Source of the DNA: Annona cherimola
Taxonomy: Eukaryota; Streptophyta; Magnoliopsida; Magnoliales; Annonaceae
Direction of reading: 5' to 3'
DNA length: 64,000 bases
NCBI GenBank assembly: GCA_030490835.1
Contig: CM059975.1
Location: 11,723,579 to 11,787,578, forward strand
The stretch's first letter is position 1. Every line of letters starts with the position of its first letter. This document shows positions 34,955-48,168 of the stretch, one piece after another. The position numbers were made by a program, and so were the translations under genes. Under the pieces are notes generated by a model, which was given only the letters and a program-made list of their open reading frames with translations, ran no database searches and had not been told where the DNA came from.

Positions 34955-35700
34955 CAAGTGCATTCGAACTGCACCGTAATTATGGTGCAGTCTGTGCACT
35001 GCGGGGCTAACTTGATCATGAATAACAAATCTACTCCACCCGTTATATTTAGAATTATTCACTCTATTAGCACATCAATTTTCATCCAAATACAACATGT
35101 GTATGTGCCCCATTTTAAAATAGTACCAAATCAACGTAATAAAATAATTTTATGCAAATATCAAGTTTAAAGTGATAGTTTTAGCATCTAAATCATCTAA
35201 AATGTGATTTTTATATAGATAAATTATCGTATAAAGTATTATTGCATTTTAATATATGTTGGGCCCATTTTATAACGAATTGCGCTATAATTATGATATT
35301 GTCTATCTGCCCTGGATAGGTTCTCTCTCTTTGTATGTGTGTGTGTTAGAGAGCGAGAACCTTTCATGTGCATTTGCTTACACCATAATTAATGATACAT
35401 TTGGCCCAAAATGGGCTCCGCATATATTTAAATATATTAATATTTTATACAATCATTTATCTATATATGAATTTTACAGCAAATGACTTTTATGTTGAAA
35501 AAGCAACTTTAAAATTATTATTTACATCAAATTATTTTATCGCATTAAATTTGTACAATTTTCATACGAAGTCTATACAAATATCTAATTAAGATGAAAA
35601 TTAGTATGTTAATAAAATACATAATTCTAAATATAATAAGTGGAGTAGATTTTAATTTTATGATTATATAGGGCCCATTTTGAAGCAATTGCAACTAAAT
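34955..35700. repeat. Pair of inverted foldback units (family 3 variant)
   Basis: 34960-35300 ('accgtaattatggtgcagtc' ... 'gttgggcccattttataacg') and 35385-35700 ('ttggcccaaaatgggctccg' ... 'tatatagggcccattttgaa') are inverted copies sharing 'gataaattatcgtataaagt'-type centres and 'aaaattagtatgttaataaa'. A (GT)n-like stretch lies between. Predicted to give a long hairpin if transcribed. Confidence 0.6.
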
Positions 35701-36049
35701 ATTTCTCTCTATATTTCTCACTATATATATAATAAATATGTATTTGTGTGTTCACAGTTTACACGTGTTTACAGGGCATGCAGGCAGTAAAGTTAAATGA
35801 TTCTTGTACGTTCCCACAAATAGTTGCTTTTGAAATTGCTATTGCTGTCCGTTCGAACTTCCAGGATTAATGCCATGTCTAGTCGCGTAGAATTTCCTCC
35901 CAGGCCTTTTTTTTCAGCTGAGTGCATGCAGAATGGAATTCTATCCGCATGATTGTACGAATATGATTCTATGGTCGTCTATGGCAGCAACTAGTTCATG
36001 ATAATGCATGAGATGAGAACCTCTTAGCAGTTAGCACTGGCTAACAAAT

Positions 36050-36370
36050 GCAATAATTAGCCCTATGCTATATACACTATCTTTTATTTTCTATTTTCAT
36101 ATAAAATTATTAATTCAGAAGTATATTTAATCTATAAATTAATTAAGTTTTATTATTTTTGAAGATATATATTCTGAATTTTTAAACATAGGGGTGTTTT
36201 TAGCCATTTTGCAACCATTAAAATGACTAAAATACCCTGATATTTAAAATTTTAAAAAAATATATATGCGTATTCAAAATGATAAAACTTAATTTATAAA
36301 TTAAATATACTTAAATTAACAATTTAAGAAAAATTAAAAAATAATATCTATATTGCATTTGTTTTTTTTA
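36050..36370. mobile_element. Palindromic MITE (family 2)
   Basis: Ends ACAAATGCAATA (left) and its inverse TATTGCATTTGT (right, about 36350-36361). Core palindrome centred near 36210 ('ttttagccattttgcaacca' / 'aaaatgactaaaatacc'). Target duplication not clear. Confidence 0.6.
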
Positions 36371-38719
36371 GAGAATATATTATATTTGTTAGTGTGGAGT
36401 AACAAAATCATATCTCGATAATCGATACGTATTATAGTGCATTCAGGGTTGATTAAATCAATCAATGAGCCACACGCTACAGCAAAAGTTGTTGAAATAA
36501 AGCTGATGTTATGTAACATAATTACAGTGCATTTACATGGACTTGGCTAGAATTCACTCTTTCCGTAAACACTTAGTTGCTTCTAATGCTACTGAGATAT
36601 TACTAATGTGATATTTGGTTGCAAGTAAGATGAAATTTGGTTGCCTTTGACCATATACCACTACCTTTTTCTCGATGGAAAAATACACCACTACCTTTAG
36701 GTAGTTAAGTATTTCACTGTTAAATAAGTATTTGTGACCAAATTAATATATATGACTAATTTCAATTTATATATGCTAGAAAGATTCATACATTTGTTGT
36801 ACTGTAAGTGATGGCATTTGGTTAAAATCATCCTTTCTTACATCAAATGAAGTTAAAATTAAGTTTGATAAAAGTATTTAAATTTGACTACTGACATATA
36901 TATAGTAATAAAAATTGGTTGCAAGTAAAATGCATACCCATTTTACTTAGTACGAAATGTAGCCAAATTTAATTTTGGCCGCTAAAAGGTCGCCACATGT
37001 AAAAAAGTTTTGTTGTTGTTAACGGTTCATGAAAGTTTTTGAGAGAAACGAATCTACGGTAGGGGGGAAAAAAATTATATCTCGGGTCCCGCTACTACGG
37101 TTTCCTCCAATCCCTTTCATTTTTTTAATCAAAAAAATTCTTTTTCATTTTTTTTGAAAATTCTTTTCATTTTTAATGTTTTTAATAATTAATAAAATGT
37201 TCCATACATTCATGAGCATAATCACGTACCTGAATATCAAAACATGCATGAAATTAGGCCAGTCGTCAACGTCACGCAATATTAATTATTACAGAATTAA
37301 TTTGGAAGGCCCATATCACAACGATCTTGTGCGGTGTCCAGCTTCATTCAAGTAAAGACGGTGGCATGAACGTGAAACCGATTAGACATATCCAAGAGTG
37401 GCAAAAAAAAAAAAAGAGGCGAGCGATTGCAACATCCAACCTCAAATCAATAGCCACACGTGACTCGTCTTGTAACATCCAACCTCTAATAAATAACCAC
37501 ACGTGACCCCATTTTTATTAATTAACAAAATCACGAAAATCTTTTTCCACAGCATATTTTATTTGATTATGAGAAGGTATGGTATTATGTATTTTGATGG
37601 GATTATTTATGCTCTTTACGCATAATCATTACTCATGTTGTATCACATTATTTTTTTACTATTAAAATTTTTTCCCCTGCAAATGTTTTTTTTTTTTCTC
37701 TTTAACGAGCATACCCCTCACGTCATCCGAAATGTTTGATTAATTGATTGTTGTTGCATGCGGCAAAGTACTGATTGGTATGGTCTGTATTAGATACGAG
37801 GGCATTTGAATCGGACCAGCAGTATAGTTTTACAAGTGGTTCATTGAATGGCAAGCCATATATTAAACATAAAACAAAATAAATATTTATATTTAATGCA
37901 ACAAAAGTTCTTATATGACATCACATTTTTTCTGCCAAATTTAAATGTTGCTGCATATAATATCAAATACAACTAAATTAAATTCTATTATTATTTTCAA
38001 CCAATAGCTGGATTAAACACGATTTGCAACCAAAATAATGCTATTGATAGGAACTTCCGAAAAAATGACTGCCGCCACTCTTTAAGTTACTAAGTCTTTG
38101 TGATTAAGTAAGTTTTTTTTTCTATCAAAAAAAAAAAAAAAAGTAAGTACTTACAACCGCAAATACAGGCATAGCCGGTTGGCGAAAGCATTGGCTTGTA
38201 TTTATGCGTTCAGGTAAAAATTGTAAGGTAAATCAGAGCTTGAATTTTTTTTTGAAATCATATAAATAATATTGCGAAAAGAAATCATAAAAAAGTAGGC
38301 AATGTTACCTTATAGGTAGTTAAACATTTTCATAAATCTGAACGGGTTCTGAGTGAACAATGCTCTTTATGTTGCATGATCAAATAATAGCAACATTTGT
38401 TGCAAACAATAGAAGGAATTTGAAGCAAAATTTTCCCTCGACGCTAGGTTCTTGGGCTGCACGGATTATATTTTGCTGGCTTTTGTATTGATAGCAGTCA
38501 ATTAGCGAGCACCATCAAAGCCTACAAGGAGAAACCACGAATCTAACCCTGCGGTGGGTTCCATTTCTGTTATAGCCTTTTGAGCGATTTCCTAAGATGC
38601 GTTTCTGCTTTTATATGTAAAAATGCAGTCGCTGTAATGGACTACGGACTGGGGGCCAGATTGCCTTTTGCCTGTAATTTCGTGATGGTGAGGAGGAAAG
38701 ATTCTCATATACATTTTAA

Positions 38720-39000
38720 GAATGTGTTTGTTAATAAGTAAAAATTGTCAAGTTAAAACTTTTTAATCTAAAACTTTTCACTCTTCACTATTATCTTATT
38801 TTTTAATTATTTCTTCACATTTTTCTATACAATTACTCTACTTTTCAATCATTTCTATACAACTAACAACACGACTAATTTATTTATTTCAACATTATCC
38901 TATTTATTTCTCATCATTATCCCTATCATATCACATCATTTGACAACTTCTACTCTCTACAACTTTTCATCAAAAGTTTTATCTATTCCCATACACATCT
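38720..39000. mobile_element. Family 1 MITE with TAA target duplication
   Basis: 281 bp, starts GAATGTGTTTGTT and ends CATACACATCT, flanked by TAA (38717-38719, 39001-39003). Same orientation as the copy at 15743; interior 'tcatcattatccctatcata' is nearly identical between them. Confidence 0.75.
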
Positions 39001-40059
39001 TAAATTAGAAAATTCTCTCGTTCCTTCTCTTCATATGTGTGGAAATTAGGAGTGAACTGTCCAGATAAGCACAAAAGTATGTAATTAAATAATTATAACG
39101 GAAGCAACTTCCAAGGTCTCATAACAAAATTATTATCATTAAGATTAACGACTAATCAATGTGCCTCAAATGACTTCCATTAATAATATCGGCTTCCCAC
39201 GTAAAAGTGTACGTGCGACCAAGAGTCAAATCGAAAATAAAAGGCCGAAAGAAAGGGAAAGAGTCGAATATGTGTAGGTACGCAGAATTGGAAAGTAGTA
39301 GGCCCAGTGGGTTAGACCGGCCATGATTTCCGTGACTATCGGCATTTGATTTTTTGATTGCATGGCGATGTTTCCATCCACGTGTAGCGGGTCACATCGA
39401 AATAGATGGCTTGTTGCCATTGGGCCATGCAAAGTCAGCTGGCGGGAGCAAGATGCAGTACTCTCTCTGGTAACATCTCACTATCAGCCTTTGACAGATG
39501 GCCCAATCTTGCCCACATGATTTTTTTCATTGCTGCTTTCCGCTTCAAGTGACTCGTTCAGGGCCCGTTCCAGAACGATAACGATGTATACTGGTGACGA
39601 GTGAGATTGTATTGAAAATAAATTAAGTTATATTGAAAATTAAAATATTTATTTTGAAAATAATAATATAAATACAACTCAAAATTTTTGTATGAGTTGG
39701 AACTAACCCGTACCTTTATTCTAGGAGGAGGTGATAAAAATATCCTTGAAGACCCGAAAATGACTTTAAAATATCCCTATCCTAGGTCTTTCTTGGACCT
39801 ATCCTGCTGCCATTTAACCCTGGCCCTTTAGAAAACACCTCGAAAGCCATCACATATAGAATTTTTTTTTTTTTTTTTTTGGACTTTCATTCAGATAATT
39901 AGATGCTTCTGATTTTTTGTGCATGTATGAGTGAAATATTTATTACTCACTTGACTTGGCTTCTCCACGTGTTACTTCATTATAGCTTGTTAATTAGTCA
40001 CAGACGCCAAAAACATTTGCAGTGAAATTAAAAAATCGGGAATGCATTTGGGGAATTTT

Positions 40060-40590
40060 TTTTTTACGTAACCTCTTCGATTTAAAATATTTTAATGTTT
40101 GATGTAAAATTTACTCCGCTTATTATATTTGATATAATTTACAGCATTTTAAAAATCTTTTCACTTGTCAAATTTCACTGTGGATTGACCCCCATCTACA
40201 AATGTATAAAATTAACATAATTAAAGTATTCATTGTTAAATATTAATTTTAAAATTATATTTGCAACACCTAAACCATTTAAAATATCATTTTCATGTAG
40301 ATAAATGATTTTATAAAGTATTATTATATTATAATACGTATATAAATGGATTTAAACATTTTTAATTTATAAATAAATAAATATTTTTAGAGCAAATGTC
40401 GCCCATGCATATATTTGATTTGGATAAAACTACATCCTCCTAAATAAACAAATAATGTTAAATACAATGAATAGATTAAATTTTCCACAAAGCATCAAAA
40501 AAATTTAATTTTAAAAGGATTACAAGGAATAGTTTCTATGTCATCCAATTGCATAAGCGACGCGGTAAAAAATTATGTTGTTGCATATAG
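40060..40590. repeat. Foldback MITE, family 3 (copy 5)
   Basis: Left 'tacgtaacctcttcgattta'; right inverted 'ttggatgacatagaaactat'. Arms 'tataaaattaacataatt', 'acctaaaccatttaaaatat' and centre 'gataaatgattttataaagt' (about 40300). Confidence 0.55.
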
Positions 40591-41578
40591 CTTCAGCAGT
40601 ATAATATTTAGTAGTTGTGGTCCTATCTTTTCGCAACACAATTTTAATTCCGCTATTTTTAATTGGTACCAAATGCAGATAAGTTATATTATTTGAAAAA
40701 CTAAAATTTTATGAACTATATTAAACATCATTTTTTAACTATATTTTATACAAAAAATTGTTGTTTTGAAACAATGTCACCATTCGAAAAGTATTGTTAT
40801 GCCCACCATGCTTTCCACCTACGATATCGCATTGAAAGCCGATGAAAAGTATTGTTATGTATTATAATGTACAAATTTATATTATGAATGAGAAAAAATG
40901 ATTTTGAAAAACAAAAAAGTAGAGTTATTCTATATTGAAAATGGAAAAAAAAAATTAAATAAAAAATTGAGAATGAAAAATTACATTTCATCCCCATCCT
41001 ATCCTCATTTAGGACTTTTTAGTCTGAGCGGAGACTCTCTCACCAGCCAATCATGCACACATTGAAGTCGAACTCAATTTACGGGTAGGACCGGAATAAT
41101 ATCGGTGTTGTATTTGTTCCCATTAACATCCCATTTCAGCAGAGAGCGTATTAATTTGGAAAATAAAAATGACCTAATAAAATTTTTAATAAAAAAGATA
41201 AAAATTAGGGAAAATATATATGTATACATATATACGCAGAATAAGGTATCATTTGGGACTATGAATTTTGGTGGAATTGTAAAATAGTGTGGAAAATAAG
41301 AAAAAAAATATTTTGAAAATTATATGAATAATATGAAACGAGCCGTGAAATAACACTAATGATAATTCGAGCATAACGATCAGACCTGAGAATAAGTTAA
41401 TAACCCACATATATCGTCATGGTTAGAGGATTCTAGAAATTAAATTAAAATGGCTCGCGCAGCATCATTCATTTCAAGACTCAAGAGTCGTTTGCAGAGC
41501 AACTTGGCCGGCGGCGCCTGATCAGCCCAACCCGTGGCTGACGAAAAGTGTTAGGCCCAAGCATTGAAGCCCAAAATC

Positions 41579-41582
41579 AAAA
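41579..41582 (-). terminator. RNA polymerase III terminator of tRNA-Gly
   Basis: Four T on the minus strand, 2 nt past the tRNA discriminator base; a second T4 (41572-41576) follows as back-up. Confidence 0.8.
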
Positions 41583-41584
41583 GT

Positions 41585-41656
41585 TGCGTTTGCCGGGAGT
41601 CGAACCCGGGTCTATTGCTTGGAAGGCAATTATCCTAACCGTTGGACTACAAACGC
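41585..41656 (-). tRNA. trnG-UCC (nuclear): tRNA-Gly (anticodon UCC)
   Basis: 72 nt on the minus strand. Acceptor stem GCGTTTG/CAAACGC with discriminator A, D arm GTCC/GGAT, anticodon stem ATTGC/GCAAT around loop CTTCCAA (anticodon TCC, reads GGA), 4-nt variable loop, T arm CCGGG-TTCGACT-CCCGG. Internal promoter: A box around TAGTCCAACGG, B box GGTTCGACTCC. No intron. All stems pair (one G-T in the D arm), so the gene looks functional. The CCA tail is not encoded, as expected for a nuclear gene. Confidence 0.97.
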
Positions 41657-42720
41657 TATTTGATTGATGCGTGAAGAAAATAAATAGTAATATATTTTAT
41701 ATTTATAAGAATAAATATTTTTCAGTTTTTTATGTGAATAATTTACAGATTGTACTCATGAATTAGAAAACCAGACCAAGCGCCTATGACTTATACTACA
41801 AATTAGACAATTTACTTAAAATAAGTAGCATACCTTAAGCCCAACCAAAGATAACTTATCTAAACACTAAAAATAAGTGAAATAAGTTCCACATACAAAT
41901 AATCTAAATCAAATAAGGCCCTGGAATCACTTGCGTGTGGAAAGAATAAAGTTAAAAAGTCAACTTTCAACAATTTAGAAAGATACAAGTCACAAAAAGA
42001 ATTAAAATGAAATAAATTAAATTTTTGAAAAATAGTTATAATAGAAAATAATAAAATTGTTACTACGGATGTATACATACACACGTATGTGGATGAAAAT
42101 TGATAGTCAATGAATTGACAATACTCGTTAAATTCCAAATGGAATGACCTCCATGGATAAATGCGTGCACAGGGAAAATACTATACACATATATTCCCCA
42201 CGACCTTCATCCACAAGCCATACTTTTCTCTTTCCAAAAGCATCTCTTGTTTGCCCGAAGAACATCTAGAATTAATCAGGACCGTCCATTTGTTGATCAT
42301 GTACGCCAGATTTAATTTGGGTCGGGTGAAATGCAAAAAGCTTCAATTCCATGCTGGTATCTAGGATTACATGAAAGATATATGGCTATGATTGATATGA
42401 ACCATACGAATTTTCCATGTGCTTGATTAAAGAGAGTGTCAGCAATTAAGGTGACTCGTGTGGCAGTGAGAAATGGAGGAAGAATGATTGCAAGCACCAC
42501 AGAGAGATAGTGACAGCTTTCTTGTATTACATATGGCATTTTTCTTGCCTTTGCTGTGCCAACGTTGTTAGTGTGTCATGCTCCTCGTTGTCTCTCCTTT
42601 ATGCCTGTTTCTTTCAGTGATTATTTATCATTCCAAGTCAACTTATCTCATTACACCATCTTGAAAAGACCATATTGTTGTATAGCTTGCTTGTGATAAC
42701 TAACAATAAATAAATAATAA

Positions 42721-42750
42721 CAGTAGCAGTAGCAGCAGCAGCAGTAGTAC

Positions 42751-42786
<36 letters not shown>
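42721..42786. repeat. Compound (AGC)n-(AAT)n microsatellite
   Basis: 'cagtagcagtagcagcagca' followed by about 14 AAT units. Likely polymorphic. Confidence 0.95.
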
Positions 42787-42789
<3 letters not shown>

Positions 42790-43454
42790 GAAAATGAGGA
42801 GACAAGGTGATGTAATTGGGTTAAAATTTGGGTTTTGTTTAATAGACCCGAAACTCTGTCGGGGTCAAGTTAGGTTGAATAGGTCATTGGATTAGGAAAA
42901 ACTGAATTGAAGAAAAAAAAAAAAAAAAAAAAGTAGGATGGATCAATAGTAATTAATGGTTGAAAACAAAATACAAAAACGAATAAATGGAATTGTAAAA
43001 GTAAAATGAGACATAATAATAATTAAAAATATTGTGAATGCGACATCCAGATGGGCATCAAGGTTGGCATGCTTTGATACGGTGTAACCTAGCTAGACAG
43101 CTGTAGGTTAATCGAGTGGCCATTTGCTCCAAAGGTTGGATCGACCCTGCCCTGACTGGATTCTGCATGTAAGAAATGTTTATTAATGGGCTTTAACAAA
43201 GTTTATTAAAATTAATAGAAATCAATTTTCAGTCAAATCATTGGTAACCGTAATTTTTTATATGCATGGACGTTGTCATGCATCTCTCGCCTATGAACAC
43301 CGGCCTAGCTACTTGTAATAAATCGAAGATAAAATTAACCTTATAGCAATGCGACTAATGTCTTGATTGGAGGTTTGCTTTACCTTTTGTAGGTGTTTCA
43401 GTCTCATGGCCTTGTGAGGGTCTAGGTCTATCATGTAAGTTGATATAAAAAGAG

Positions 43455-43712
43455 TGTGTTTGCGAAGTATTAATATTTTTTATGAAAAATTTTTAAATTC
43501 GTCGAAAATAATATAATATAATAGAGGTAATAATGTTGAGCAAAACAAATAAAATTAAAATAGATATGTTAATTGTATAGGTAACCGTGTAAAAATAATT
43601 GAAAAGTATAATAGTTGTATAAAAAATATAAAAAATAATTAAAAAGGCAATTATACCCATTAAAAATTTTTGATTTGAGAATTTTTTTTGTTGGTCAAAC
43701 ACTTCAAAAATT
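43455..43712. mobile_element. Family 1 MITE
   Basis: Starts 'gtgtgtttgcgaagtattaa', ends 'ttttgttggtcaaacactt'. Interior 'aataaaattaaaatagatat' and 'aattgaaaagtataatagtt' match the family. Target duplication not seen. Confidence 0.65.
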
Positions 43713-44067
43713 GAAAAATTTTACAAACTTATGCAATATAAGATTAAAAAATGTATAATATTGTAAATAAATATTTCAATTGTAACAATCAAAAAATTTT
43801 GAGCGGAGGACATGTATATTATTATATTTCGGATCAAGAACAGCCCTTCGAGGCCAAAAAAAAGGTAATCATTGCAATGACAGAAAATTAACCATAATCC
43901 TCGTACGGGTTGCATTCTTGCCTTTGTGTGGTGCAGATGAGTTGACGTGTCTGTCTGCCCAGCAAAGTGGTATTGTAGCAATTCTCAAATGAAGACTAAC
44001 GAATACCAAATGAATATTATCTTTCCAAAAAAATAACAAATGCATAGGGGCAGATTTTTCATATAGG

Positions 44068-44302
44068 GTATGTTTAGGAAATGATAAATTTTTTTATAAA
44101 AAATTTTTGGTGTAAAAATTTATAAAGCAAAAGAAAATGATGTAATACGAAAAGAGTAATGAGGTGAAGTAAAGAAAATAAAGTTAAAATAAAGTGGTTA
44201 ATTGTATGAGTAGTTGTATAAAAATGATTAAAATGTAAAAAAATGTAAAGAAATAATTTGTTGAAAGTGAAAAAAAAAATTTCAAGGAATAGACCCATAA
44301 TT
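44068..44302. mobile_element. Family 1 MITE
   Basis: Starts 'gggtatgtttaggaaatgat'; interior 'aaataaagttaaaataaagt', 'gagtagttgtataaaaatg'. Right end 'aaggaatagaccca'. Confidence 0.6.
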
Positions 44303-44304
44303 TA

Positions 44305-44615
44305 AAAGGGTCTGGATTCACGGCACCTCTACATTGAAACTTTAATACACCTAGTGCATCGACTCTCTCTTATTTTTTTTACTAATCGAACCTGAAGATT
44401 TTATATATGCAATTTTATAATTTATTATTTTATTTTGAATTTTATAAATAAATTTTTTTTATTTTTAAAATTTAAAATAAAATATTAAATATAATTAAAA
44501 ATATAAATTTATATCTAAAAAGTACATGGTTGCGCGCGTATTGGTTTTAAAAAGAACATAAAAAATGGGCCAATGCCTGGTGCACTAGATAGGGGGCCTA
44601 ACTTAAATAAATAAG
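44305..44615. mobile_element. Family 2-like MITE (GC-rich ends, AT-rich core)
   Basis: Left end 'acacctagtgcatcgactct'; right end inverted 'tatctagtgcaccaggcatt'. The core is an AT-rich imperfect palindrome near 44450. No target duplication resolved. Confidence 0.45.
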
Positions 44616-44939
44616 TGCTTAAAGTTACTGTGTATTATTAGTAAAAAGAGATTATTAGCACTACTACGAATAGGGGAAAAAATTAGCTAAAAAAATTAAA
44701 CTCTTGTTTCAAAGCATATATGGTTCTTAAATGAAATCCGTATCCTTATTCCCAATTAATTTTTTTTAATTTTCAAGATAATTTTTTCAATTTTCAATAT
44801 AACTTTTCTCATGCACATCATTATATTTTTATTCCATATACAAATTCCATTCAAGGATACTGTATACTTTGAAACATTGTAATACCAATTTAGCTTGATA
44901 AATGAGGTGGGTTAAATAGTTGCATATGTCATAATGGAT

Positions 44940-45460
44940 CACACACCATGTGGACCACCGGGTGCGTGCCAGCTAGTGTCATCCAGATGGGAAAATCTGC
45001 TCCAATCTATTCCACTGTTTGGATCCGGCCAGGACTGTTGAGCGATTTCTCTTTTGGTGGGTGCAAGATTTTTCTCGAGGGCTGCAATTCGGCATGCATA
45101 CATGAGCAAGAATCCGGCCACTGCACACGGTTGTAGTGGCAAGTCCACACACATACCTGCATTCTCCTCCGGATGTATGAAACAACACGCGGACAATCGA
45201 GAGACACGGTGGAGAGCAGGGCCATCTTTGCCATTTGCATATGGGTAGCTGCTTATAGATCTCCACGTAATGTCACCCCAGCCTCTCACCCCCCATCAAC
45301 GTCAAAATAATCACGCGCGGAAAGGAAGAAGAACTACACCAGCAAGATCTCCTTGAATCTATCAACACCTTTTCTTGGCAACAAGCTTTTTTTTTCTCAA
45401 CTATCCTCACGAGCTTTGATGGATCAAGTTGCAACGAGGCTCCTAATCGATGGTCCAACG
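44940..45460. other. GC-richer island without recognised gene
   Basis: About 520 bp of balanced composition. A 116-codon minus-strand frame (44939-45289) and shorter frames on both strands overlap, none with a familiar motif. May be a promoter or a degraded gene end. Confidence 0.3.
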
Positions 45461-45589
45461 TACGTGGAGACCAAAAACAGGAAACCCAAATCCTAACAGT
45501 GATTAGATTGTGAAATGATGAGCATGATATCTGTATTGTTGCATGAGTCTACTATGAAAGATGTAAAAACAAAAGCGAGAAAGTAAAGT

Positions 45590-45745
45590 AATAAACATTT
45601 TGAAAATAAGATAATTATGTGATATAATAGAAGTAATGAATAAAAGTAAAGAAAGTAAAATTAACATCCATAAGCTAGTTGTATAAAAAGATATAAAAAG
45701 TTATTAAAATGGAAAGATAATTATAAAAAGTAAGGTAGAGCCAAC
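45590..45745. mobile_element. Partial family 1 MITE
   Basis: 'agaaagtaaaattaacatcc', 'taagctagttgtataaaaag', 'aaaatggaaagataattata' match the middle of the family; both ends are missing. Confidence 0.45.
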
Positions 45746-46020
45746 TGACGGCAACCCGTTTGGTAGTAGCACTTGACTTGGGCACTGTTGGTCATGGGAA
45801 TGACTTCTATAATGGGAGTCTTATTCCACGAGAGTTATTGTCTCCTGAGTGGCCTTTTCCTTTGTGGATAGTTGGAAAATTATAGTAGTACTTCAGCTTA
45901 ATTTGTAACATAAAATGAGATAAGATGTAAGGATTCTTGAACTTGATTTATAACATAAGTTTAAATAAGATGTAATAGTACAAGAATGATAAAAAATATA
46001 TAATAAATAATAAATAAAAG

Positions 46021-46490
46021 AGCAAATCCCACATATACCTACAAATTTTATCTATAATTTCACTTATATCCATGAACCTTCTAAGATTTTAAATATACTC
46101 ATATATTTTGCTTCAAATTTTACTTATACTTATGCTATTAGGGATCTATTGAATGAACGGTTAGTTCCTTTGATATGATGAATATGTCTAAGCCTTAATA
46201 TAATTTAGGATTATTAAAAATTCATATGCAAATAATATATGATTTTATAGTAATAGAATTATAAAAAATTTATTATAATATGAATTTTTTGTTATAAAAT
46301 TATAATTAGATATGAGCATATTTGTCATTTTACAAAGGATTAAGAGCCCTCTTTAATGAATCTCTAATTGCATGAGTATATGTGAAATTAGCATAAAAAT
46401 TCATGGATACAAAAGATATTTTCAAAGGCTCATAGGTATAAGCGGAATTAGGGATAAAATTCGTAGCCATACAAGTAATTCACCCTAAAT
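46021..46490. mobile_element. Long-terminal-inverted-repeat element (family 4)
   Basis: Left 'tatacctacaaattttatct', 'atatccatgaaccttctaag'; right inverted 'tatggctacgaattttatcc', 'tatacctatgagcctttg'. Arms about 130 bp, AT-rich non-coding centre. Confidence 0.55.
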
Positions 46491-47871
46491 AAAAAATATG
46501 ATAGATAATTAATATATCAAATCATATAAAAAAACTGTATAGAAGTGAGTGAATTTTTTTACCTCTAAATATTACCAAACGATTTCCATGTAAGCAGTAG
46601 GCTAGTAGCACGCTAGGAAGACAAGTTGCTGACCTCCACACAAATAGTGATGGAAGTGTAGCCAAAGTAGCATGCTACACTGTACAGGTATAGAACACAT
46701 CAAGCCCTTATAACAAATTTTGTTGAGTAGTTGATTCATTGCACTTAACAAGGATCTTTGGACTAGGTTAGGTAGTCAACTATTATAATAACATACTATC
46801 AATTAATTAGTATCTATATCAATGTATATTAATAAATCAGCATCTGATGCATTTAAATCTATCAATGTACATTACATTCAGCCAAGGTTCATCATTATAG
46901 TCGACCTAAGCCTAGACCTATAAATTCCAAAGTCATGAACTACATTCTACCGTGATAATTTTAAGAATTTATTAAATTATTAATATAAAGTTATATCTGT
47001 AATAAATTTAAAAATTGAATACTTCAATATTTTGTTATTAATAAAAATAAAATATAACTATTACAATAAAGCATTAGTAAACATATGCATTTATCGAACC
47101 AAGTTAATAAAATATACCTTTTTTATGATTCCATTTACATATGTGAGATACTTGTGATAAGTTTAAAAATGTTTATACCTAACAAATATAAAGTTTACAT
47201 TTATGTTAAATTACAAGTTCAATATTTCAACATATTACTAATTAATGAAAGTAAACATCATCAATCATAATAAAATATTATTAATTGTAGATAGTATAAT
47301 AGATTTCATTAAAACAAGTTACATATTTCATTAAAAATTTCATTTGCAATTTCAATTAATGATCTAGGCTTAGGTTAAATTTAAATTTTTTTGGTATTTT
47401 AAATACTTATTTAGTCTAAAATCTCACTTGTATCAAACCTAGATGTCAAGTTATTGTAAAATAAATTTTAAAAAATTGAATTCGTAATTAACCATAAATA
47501 ATGTGAACTTTTTTTAAAAAATAGGAATAAGATTAAAAATCTATTTATATTTTAATAAATAAAATATATACAAGCAAGTCAAGTCTATTTGAGGAATATA
47601 GTCAACTCATCTGAACTATATTTTTGAATTCGAATAAAAAATTTGACCTGCTCCAGACTATGAAACCATCATTATCTCCTACCTTAAAATAGGTTATGTT
47701 AATGTTGGATCACAAGTAAACCCAACCTTATTTTCACCCATATTATCATTAATGGGGAACCCATTTGCAATTGAAAGCACCGTAACCAACTGCACCTTAG
47801 CATTTTCTAACATATATATATATATATAGCATGTATGTAAAGTGATAAAACTTTTAAATAAAAAATTTTAA

Positions 47872-48168
47872 GATATGTTTGGAAAGTGATAAAATTTTTA
47901 GATAAAAAAATTTTTGTGTAAAAGTTTTTGAATTTGAAAAAAATGATGCGATAATGGTAGAGATAATAATGAAGAGTAAATAGAATAAAGTTAAAATATA
48001 TTAGTTAGTTATATAGGTAATTGTGTATAAATAATTAGCAAGTAGGGTAATTGTATAGAAAGAAGTGAAAATTAATTTAAAAATAGAGTAGTTATTGAAA
48101 ATGAAATATTTTAGATTGAAAAGTTTGAACTTAGCATTTTTTCTCGTTGTCAAACATACCCTCAGCGT
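47872..48168. mobile_element. Family 1 MITE, first of four in a row
   Basis: Starts 'gatatgtttggaaagtgata' after TTTTAA and ends 'gttgtcaaacataccc'. Near-complete copy with clear terminal inverted repeats. Confidence 0.7.

Larger units (their letters stand above)
29120..41580. other. Long gene-free, MITE-rich region
   Basis: No protein gene recognised over 12 kb. Contents: family 2 MITE (29970-30272), GC-richer island (30780-31250), foldback cluster (31280-35700), family 1 MITE (33618-33884), palindromic MITEs (33870-34320; 36050-36370), a stretch with repeated 'ggttgcaagtaa' motifs (36560-38070, possible degenerate transposon), family 1 MITE (38720-39000), foldback MITE (40060-40590). 29280-29900, 39000-40050 and 40600-41560 show nothing recognisable. 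Confidence 0.6.

Noticed and set aside
41585..41656. tRNA-Gly as part of a plastid or mitochondrial DNA insert
   Set aside because: Sequence matches the nuclear plant form, has a Pol III terminator, and the flanks are ordinary AT-rich nuclear DNA.
44939..45289. 116-codon minus-strand frame
   Set aside because: No familiar motif and several equally good overlapping frames; kept only as a composition island.
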